From NCBI RefSeq assembly GCF_000173075.1, contig NZ_ABVL01000011.1:151889-215888 (forward strand): DNA of 64,000 nt, given 5' to 3'. The position numbers and the translations under genes were made by a program. The notes beneath the pieces are model-generated. The model searched no databases and was not told where the DNA came from. It was given only the letters and a program-made list of their open reading frames with translations. Positions 59,801 through 64,000 of this stretch are shown here, one piece after another (position 1 is the stretch's first letter; each line of letters opens with the position of its first letter). The DNA comes from Chthoniobacter flavus Ellin428. GTDB taxonomy: Bacteria > Verrucomicrobiota > Verrucomicrobiia > Chthoniobacterales > Chthoniobacteraceae.

Positions 59801-62800
59801 GGCTACACCGTTCAGATGGAATATGATGATCTCAATCGTCCCACGCGAACTACCTATCCGGACGGCAGCTACGAGCAGATCACGTATAATTTGCTCGATG
59901 CGGAGTGGACTCGGGATCGTCTTGGACGTTGGACGCACAGTTTCCACAACGCGCTCAAGCAGTTGGTCGGTGTGGAAGACCCTGCGAACCAATATACTGG
60001 GTATGTTTGGTGTCTTTGTGGTGCTCTAAAGACCATCAACGATCCCATGCAGCATTCGACGACCTGGCATCACGATGCCCAGGGGCGCGTAACCAGCAAA
60101 GAGTTTCCAGACGGCAGCAGTGAGACGTATGCTTATCAGCCTCTCTCCGGTCGACTGAGTAGCGTGACCGATGCGCTGGGGCAACAAACCCAATACATCT
60201 ATAACGTGGACAACTCGACCGCCAGCGTGGTCACGACCAGTCCATTGGGCAGGCCCGGTGTCGGCGTGAGCTACACCTACGACACGGACTACTCGCGGCT
60301 CTCCGGCATGACTGATTCGGATGGCGTGACGGGTTACAGTTATGTCCCCGCTGGGACGAATGGCGCTGGCCAGATAGCGAGTGTCGATGGACCGTTAACC
60401 AACGATACCATCGCCTATACCTACAACGAGATGGGCCAGCCAACGTCACAAAGCATCGGTGGCGTGGCGTCGTCGGTCCATTACGATTCTCTGGGGCGGG
60501 TCGATACGGTAACCAATCCGTTGGGAACATTCACCCATCATTACGAAGGGGCCAGCAACCGAGTTTCCTACACCGATCTGCCCAATGGGCAGCGCACCGC
60601 CTACGGCTATTTCGACAATAGCGGCGATCGACGTTTACAGAGCATAGCGAACACGACATCCGGGGGGACGGTGCTTTCCGCCAGCAGCTACACCTATACT
60701 GGCCCCGGTGGACTGATCCAGAACTGGACGAAACAGAAGGGTGGCCAGGATACGACCCAACTGGTGGCACGTTACGATGCGGCCGATCGCTTGAGCGATG
60801 CCAGCGTGAGCGACACGGTGACGGGCGCGGAACTGAACCGCTATGTCTACCACTTCGATGCGGCCGATAATCGGACCAGTGAGCAGAATAATAATTACGC
60901 GGCCAGCGAGGCATCGAATCTTCTGAACCAGTTGGGGTCTCACGCCGCAGGCGGGACGCTCAAGGTCCGTGGGGCGGTGGATAAAGCGGCGGCCGTGACC
61001 GTCAACGGCGCGTCGGTAGCGCTGGAAAGCAACAACACCTTTGAAATGACCTTGCCGGTCCTGCCGGGCAACAACCAGTTTCAGATCAAGGCGACGGATG
61101 GCAATGGCAACCTGGGAATGCAGAACTACCAGGTCAATGTTCCGGCGTGGCCGACCCAGTCGCTGTTCTACGATCTGGTTGGCAACCTGACCTCAAAAGC
61201 GGACGGCACGAACAACGTGAGCTATGAATGGGATGCGGCCAACAACCTGATTGCCATCGATTCCGGAACGCATCGCACGGAATTCGGCTACAACGGCCAG
61301 GGGCAGCGGGTGAAAATCACCGAGAAGGAAAATGGCGTGGTGACCGACAGCAAGCGTTTGCTGTGGAACGGCATGACCTTGTGCGAAGAGCGTGACGCTA
61401 CTGGGGCAACGGTGAACAAGCGCTTCTTCGGCGGCGGAGAGCAAGTAGCCAACGGCCCCAGTGCCGGCAGCTACTATTACGCGACCGATCATCTCGGAAA
61501 CATCTCCGAGATGACCGACTCCACCGGAGCAGTCAGAGCGGATTACGACTACACCCCCTACGGGACACGGACCAAAACGGCAGGGGACCTGGACACCAAC
61601 TTAGGCTTTACCGGTCACTACCTGCACCAACTGAGCGGCCTCTACCTTACCCCCACCCGACTCTACGACCCTGCCACCGCCCGCTGGTTGGCCCGCGATC
61701 CGATTGGCGAAGATGGCGGATTGAACCTCTACGCATACGTTGGTGGTAATCCGCTGAACGCCATCGATCCGTCAGGGCAGAGTTGGGGAGGGTTCTTTTT
61801 GGGCGTTGGCGTTGGAGTTTTGGCAGGCCTACTCTTGGCGCCACTTCTTGGGGAATGTTTGTTGGCGGCGATGCTGATCGGCGCTATATCGGGTTTCCTC
61901 GGCAACATGGCGGAGCAATGGTACGACAAAGGTTGGGGGTGCATTGACTGGAAGGCTGCACTTAGGGCGGCAGCGTGGGGCGCTCTTTTGGCTGGCGCGT
62001 TCTCTCTCGCCGGTGAGGCTATTGGCGGATTTGTTGGCGCTGAAGGGGGGGGCGCCGCAGAGGGAGCAGCTTCACGCTTATGGTGTTTCCTGCCTGGCAC
62101 ATTGGTTGATGAATCTCGGGGGGAAATACCGATCGAAAAGGTGCAACTTGGAGATCGCGTTGTAACCACAGACCATGCGCAGCCACAGGAAAATTCGACG
62201 GAGGTCGTCCCAACCACGTGGCACTTGGTGCGTTTGCGGATGCCAAATCCAGATCGGAGCAAAGACACATTGGAAATGGCGTTTTTACGATCGAACGAGT
62301 GGATGTCATCCGAAGGGTGTGAGGTTGGAAAGGGAATCTGGCTCCAGATGTCCGAGCTTGGCATTGCTGGATGGGCGCAAGTTGAGACGATCGAGCCGTG
62401 CCCCACGATCCAAACTGGTGATGGACGTGTGGTGACTGGGATGGTGACACACCTGAATGGTTATGTGCTGCGGCTACACTTCGATGGGACGGACGAAACA
62501 ATTTCGCCGACAGTGATGCACCGGTTGTACTCGGCCACCCGTCATGAGTGGGTTCGCGCCGGTGAATTGAACGCAGGCGAAATGCTGAAAACCCACGCTG
62601 GGACCATTCGTGTTGCGTCTATTGAGCAGCTACTCGGCATCCATCGCGTTTACAACATCGAGGTCGAGGCGGAACATCGATATTTCGTTGGTAAAGCGAA
62701 AATTCTAAGTCACAATGGCTGCGGAAACGTTTTTTCTTCGGCAGAGAGCCAGAGCTTCAAGTCATTCGCTGCCTTAAAAACGGCTTTGGGATCCCCTGGG

Positions 62801-63061
62801 GAAGGAAATGTCTGGCACCATATAGTGGAACAGGCTCAAGAGAGCCGATTTGGAGCAGCAGCCATCCATAACACAGATAATGTAATAGCTATATCTGCTC
62901 AGTTGAATAGTGATCTGAATGCGCTTTATTCATCGATTAGACCTCAAATTACGGGAAGCATCAACCTGACGGTTAGGGATTGGCTTAGAACGAAATCATT
63001 GCAGCAGAACTATGACTTCGGTCGAGCCGCTCTACACTTCGTTTCAACCGGGCAATGGTAG
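56870..63061 (+). CDS. RHS polymorphic toxin: C39-like protease, YD repeats, Hint, WHH toxin
   Basis: 2,063 residues from ATG 56870, which has Shine-Dalgarno AAGGAG at 56855-56860. A signal or membrane segment (about 31-50) comes first; a C39-like papain-fold protease follows with C265 (CGPMAL), H338 (GHYAAL) and D354 (EDP). Then come many YD/RHS repeats and the RHS-associated core ending NPLNAIDPSG (about 1620-1630). Two hydrophobic stretches follow (about 1640-1720), then a Hint/intein-like self-cleaving domain from C1739 (CFLPGTLV) to H1948-N-G-C1951, and a C-terminal tip of about 112 residues with WHH (1982-1984; WHHIVEQ) and IHNTDNVIAIS, NLTVRDWL. The tip is probably a nuclease toxin freed by Hint cleavage; that is family-based inference. 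The next gene overlaps it and is the likely immunity gene. Confidence 0.85.
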   Translation: MFRLDRCFHIRDHWRGRRIALIQNWNDWCVMRIVALFLIPVLLLTTPEVVWAANAVDGPANPNSTTPTPRPVQGPGRPPTRTLPVISTAPEKHAVLSVNPSEKEVTDCGAFLEPLVPVGGTPSEADNQKVARLIAQWRLRTDVEDFSLIDAFVRHEPNSPWIPGLLLNKGLYCRKLGYFSQALTAWQEAWNRGKGEQGMKGKALMDRAAGELAELNGRLGRYEWLTPFFKEIEGRDFRGSATEKIAGARQGLWLMENRPADAFRCGPMALDRIRAHQDQKLAFDVKILKSQSTRQGMNLASVQELAGQLGMDYLMVRRDPGASLAGMVPAVIHWKVGHYAALTAANGNRFRVEDPTFGGAISVSQRAIDAEGSGYFLVPRPANGNLPDGWHLVSASEGQKVWGKGNTGASDPNRTRCNDIKVRGGCCGNGHGMADYDVHAMLVSLNIVDTPGGYTPPRGLPVSCTVRYSQREANQPAIFTYSNFGNKWTCDWFSYVEYSDIDPTLPPMIYLPGGGAEIYPDLALDTIQTPNGPVQMAQVTWGSDQTYYPPQPFVETANYQPQQETMAVLQKTGRTTFIKTYLDGSVETYDHLATQDIIMYPRRLFLTKRVDALGNEMDFTYDSDHRLRAVTDGIGQVTTLYYENASDPLKVTSVEDPFGRTAHFDYNAQGQLSKITDVVGMTSEFTYGTGDFINSLTTGYGTTTFAEGESGTTRWVEVTDPNGDKERTEFIHQAPGMVFSEPAANTPAGINVFNQYLNYRDTYYWNKAAYKEAFANGGHDYTRARQYHWLHSQDVNVCSGTLETTKEAYENRVWMHYQGQTAPGFVNDTMMMHPDVVARVIDDGSTQLSQFQYNEHGKVTSAIDPLGRETDFTYDDSGVHVKDVKQKLSGGGSDLLSSATYNAQGQILTTTDTAGQTTTMTYNGHGQIASVQDALGRTTTFDYDGDGYGTTLIGPEGVGAAMGHDGYGRISQITNSDGYTVQMEYDDLNRPTRTTYPDGSYEQITYNLLDAEWTRDRLGRWTHSFHNALKQLVGVEDPANQYTGYVWCLCGALKTINDPMQHSTTWHHDAQGRVTSKEFPDGSSETYAYQPLSGRLSSVTDALGQQTQYIYNVDNSTASVVTTSPLGRPGVGVSYTYDTDYSRLSGMTDSDGVTGYSYVPAGTNGAGQIASVDGPLTNDTIAYTYNEMGQPTSQSIGGVASSVHYDSLGRVDTVTNPLGTFTHHYEGASNRVSYTDLPNGQRTAYGYFDNSGDRRLQSIANTTSGGTVLSASSYTYTGPGGLIQNWTKQKGGQDTTQLVARYDAADRLSDASVSDTVTGAELNRYVYHFDAADNRTSEQNNNYAASEASNLLNQLGSHAAGGTLKVRGAVDKAAAVTVNGASVALESNNTFEMTLPVLPGNNQFQIKATDGNGNLGMQNYQVNVPAWPTQSLFYDLVGNLTSKADGTNNVSYEWDAANNLIAIDSGTHRTEFGYNGQGQRVKITEKENGVVTDSKRLLWNGMTLCEERDATGATVNKRFFGGGEQVANGPSAGSYYYATDHLGNISEMTDSTGAVRADYDYTPYGTRTKTAGDLDTNLGFTGHYLHQLSGLYLTPTRLYDPATARWLARDPIGEDGGLNLYAYVGGNPLNAIDPSGQSWGGFFLGVGVGVLAGLLLAPLLGECLLAAMLIGAISGFLGNMAEQWYDKGWGCIDWKAALRAAAWGALLAGAFSLAGEAIGGFVGAEGGGAAEGAASRLWCFLPGTLVDESRGEIPIEKVQLGDRVVTTDHAQPQENSTEVVPTTWHLVRLRMPNPDRSKDTLEMAFLRSNEWMSSEGCEVGKGIWLQMSELGIAGWAQVETIEPCPTIQTGDGRVVTGMVTHLNGYVLRLHFDGTDETISPTVMHRLYSATRHEWVRAGELNAGEMLKTHAGTIRVASIEQLLGIHRVYNIEVEAEHRYFVGKAKILSHNGCGNVFSSAESQSFKSFAALKTALGSPGEGNVWHHIVEQAQESRFGAAAIHNTDNVIAISAQLNSDLNALYSSIRPQITGSINLTVRDWLRTKSLQQNYDFGRAALHFVSTGQW

Positions 63062-63420
63062 TGAACAAAAAAGAAATACAAATTCTAACTGAGAAATTTG
63101 CCGATTCGTTGGCGGCCCAAAATGACTCGATCAAGCGGCATGATCCTGTTTCGGGTAACCAATTTGCCTTGGAATACATTAACGCTGCCAAGACGCTTAT
63201 ACGGCAAGGACAGGACGGTATAAATGCTTTGGCTCAGCTATTGCATGATCCACGTCGTGACGTTCGTGGAATGGCGGCCGCTTTTCTGATACCCTTCCGA
63301 ACCGATGAGTCAAAGGCAGTGTTAAAAACATTAATTGAAGGAGAAGACATGATCGCCTTCGAGTCGAAAATAACTTTGGAGAGATGGGAGAGAGAAAGGA
63401 GGGGGATTGACCTAACTTAG
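63055..63420 (+). CDS. Immunity-type protein (DUF2019/HEAT-like) for the RHS toxin
   Basis: 121 residues. ATG 63055 overlaps the RHS stop (ATGGTAG), the usual spacing for a toxin-immunity pair. The protein is alpha-helical, with ALAQLLHDPRRDVRGMAAAFL, a LIPFRTDESKAVLKTLIEG segment and a KITLERWERE end, which resemble DUF2019/HEAT-repeat immunity proteins. It has no signal peptide, as expected for a cytosolic protector. It is assumed to bind and block the WHH-type toxin tip; specificity is not visible from sequence. Base composition is lower in GC than the surrounding genes, as is the toxin tip, which suggests exchange as a unit. Confidence 0.7.
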   Translation: MVVNKKEIQILTEKFADSLAAQNDSIKRHDPVSGNQFALEYINAAKTLIRQGQDGINALAQLLHDPRRDVRGMAAAFLIPFRTDESKAVLKTLIEGEDMIAFESKITLERWERERRGIDLT

Positions 63421-63678
63421 GAGGACGAATCTGCGGGGGAAATAGAATGGTGAAAATGGGGTCAGGTGAAAATGGGTGAAAATGGGGGCAGGCGACATAA
63501 TTTGACAGTGGGTGGAAAATGGGAAAATGGGGTCGAAAATGGGGTCAGGCGCCATTTATTGACAGGAACGGAGATCGTTCCGTAAGGTCGTGTGGAAAAT
63601 GGGGTCATAGCAGAAATAGGGGTCACATAGCAGAAATAGGGGTCAGGCGACATTTATTGACAGGAACGGAGATCCTTC
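63421..63678. repeat. Short-repeat region (AAAATGGGGTCA and GGCGACATTTATTGACA units)
   Basis: GAAAATGGGGTCA-like units occur at least five times between 63451 and 63607. A 36-base direct repeat with one difference lies at 63541-63576 and 63639-63674 (GGGGTCAGGCG, CATTTATTGACAGGAACGG). A 20-base exact tandem duplication lies at 63606-63645. GGAACG/CGTTCC forms a small hairpin at about 63566-63581. No gene fits. It resembles the repetitive borders often seen around REP-type or insertion elements. Confidence 0.65.
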
Positions 63679-64000
63679 GTAAGCGTTATCCGTAGCGCCA
63701 TCGGAACGGGGTAGTTTCGTAGATTGGGTAGGAGCTACGCTATGCAATCTATGGAGCAGGCCGATCAAGTATTGAAACAGGACGCCCGAGGGCGTGTGTG
63801 GACGCCAGCGGAGCGGCGGGAGGCGGTGCTGGATGAGTTTGAAAGGAGCGGGTTACCGGCGGCGCAGTTTGCCGCCCATGTCGGAGTGAAGTATCCGACC
63901 TTTGCCAGTTGGATGCAGAAGCGGCGCAAGGCGCGTGGCGAAGGCAATGCGCTGCAGAAGCAGAGGCCCACGGTCCCGCGGTTGGCGGGTGGGTGGAGGC
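63679..64000 (+). mobile_element. Left end of an IS66-like insertion sequence (runs off window)
   Basis: GTAAGCG at 63679 resembles the GTAA-beginning terminal repeat of IS66-family elements, and the accessory tnpA gene starts 63 bases further in. The right end and any target duplication lie outside the window. The exact left boundary is uncertain because the upstream repeat copy (63577-63585) also continues with a GTAAG. Confidence 0.5.
63742..64000 (+). CDS. tnpA: IS66-type accessory protein TnpA (partial, helix-turn-helix)
   Basis: 86 residues are visible from ATG 63742, then the window ends. VWTPAERREAVLDEF followed by SGLPAAQFAAHVGVKYPTFASWMQKRRK is the helix-turn-helix pattern of IS66 TnpA/IS3 OrfA-like DNA-binding proteins. 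The normal length is about 100-130 residues, so the C-terminus, TnpB and the TnpC transposase would follow downstream. The first residues (MQSMEQAD) come after a weak GGTAGGAG ribosome binding site. Confidence 0.7.
   Translation, partial: MQSMEQADQVLKQDARGRVWTPAERREAVLDEFERSGLPAAQFAAHVGVKYPTFASWMQKRRKARGEGNALQKQRPTVPRLAGGWR

Noticed and set aside
1..64000. CRISPR array or phage region
   Set aside because: No regularly spaced identical repeats with unique spacers, and no capsid, terminase or integrase genes. The repeats at 224-782 are diverged and their 'spacers' fold.

Overview
The window is about 62% GC and looks like a verrucomicrobial or planctomycete-like chromosome. It carries two DUF1501/DUF1552-plus-cytochrome gene pairs, a PEP-CTERM protein built of autotransporter-type beta-strand repeats, a YHYH protein next to a di-heme peroxidase, and intergenic 'CTCAAC' and 'CCTCTGCG' low-complexity tracts. 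Verrucomicrobiota is my best guess, from gene content only. There are no rRNA genes and no CRISPR arrays, and no tRNA that I would call a normal decoding tRNA.

Region 1 (1-13.9 kb) is an RNA-repair locus in two plus-strand halves. The first half is a five-copy short repeat interleaved with tRNA-like or hairpin RNA modules (224-782), a Ro60/Rsr-type TROVE gene, a tRNA-Lys(UUU)-like RNA and other folded RNA, a slipin, and an AAA ATPase. The second half (9.7-13.8 kb) is an RlaP-type nucleotidyltransferase, a protein of no named family, the RNA ligase RtcB, and an HNH endonuclease. Most gaps between these genes hold a GC-rich hairpin, and the internal genes lack a Shine-Dalgarno sequence. A minus-strand block (DUF1501 protein, DUF1549-like cytochrome, His-rich lipoprotein; 5.0-9.6 kb) lies between the halves. 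The likely theme is sensing, holding and religating broken tRNA-like RNA; this is inference from gene families.

Region 2 (14-22.6 kb) has a YHYH protein, a MbnP-MbnH (copper protein plus MauG-like di-heme peroxidase) fusion, a two-way terminator, and a 1,577-residue membrane protein with an STN-like domain. Region 3 (22.9-48.1 kb) is one giant surface-protein gene. It is now split by three clustered single-base insertions, and a fourth near the stop hides a standard PEP-CTERM tail. Corrected, it would encode about 8,400 residues.

Region 4 (48.3-64 kb) holds an FtsX-like ABC permease with a frameshifted small partner, a DUF1552 + DUF1592/1588/1585 cytochrome pair, a secreted protein with three almost identical LamG-like domains, and a 2,063-residue RHS polymorphic toxin (C39-like protease, YD repeats, Hint domain, WHH-type toxin tip). 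An overlapping immunity-type gene follows, then short repeats and the left end of an IS66-like element running off the window.

Five places (the TROVE gene, the DUF1549 gene, two in the giant gene, and the small ORF beside the permease) show one- or two-base length errors inside otherwise intact reading frames. I treat sequencing or assembly error as the leading explanation, with true gene decay as the alternative.
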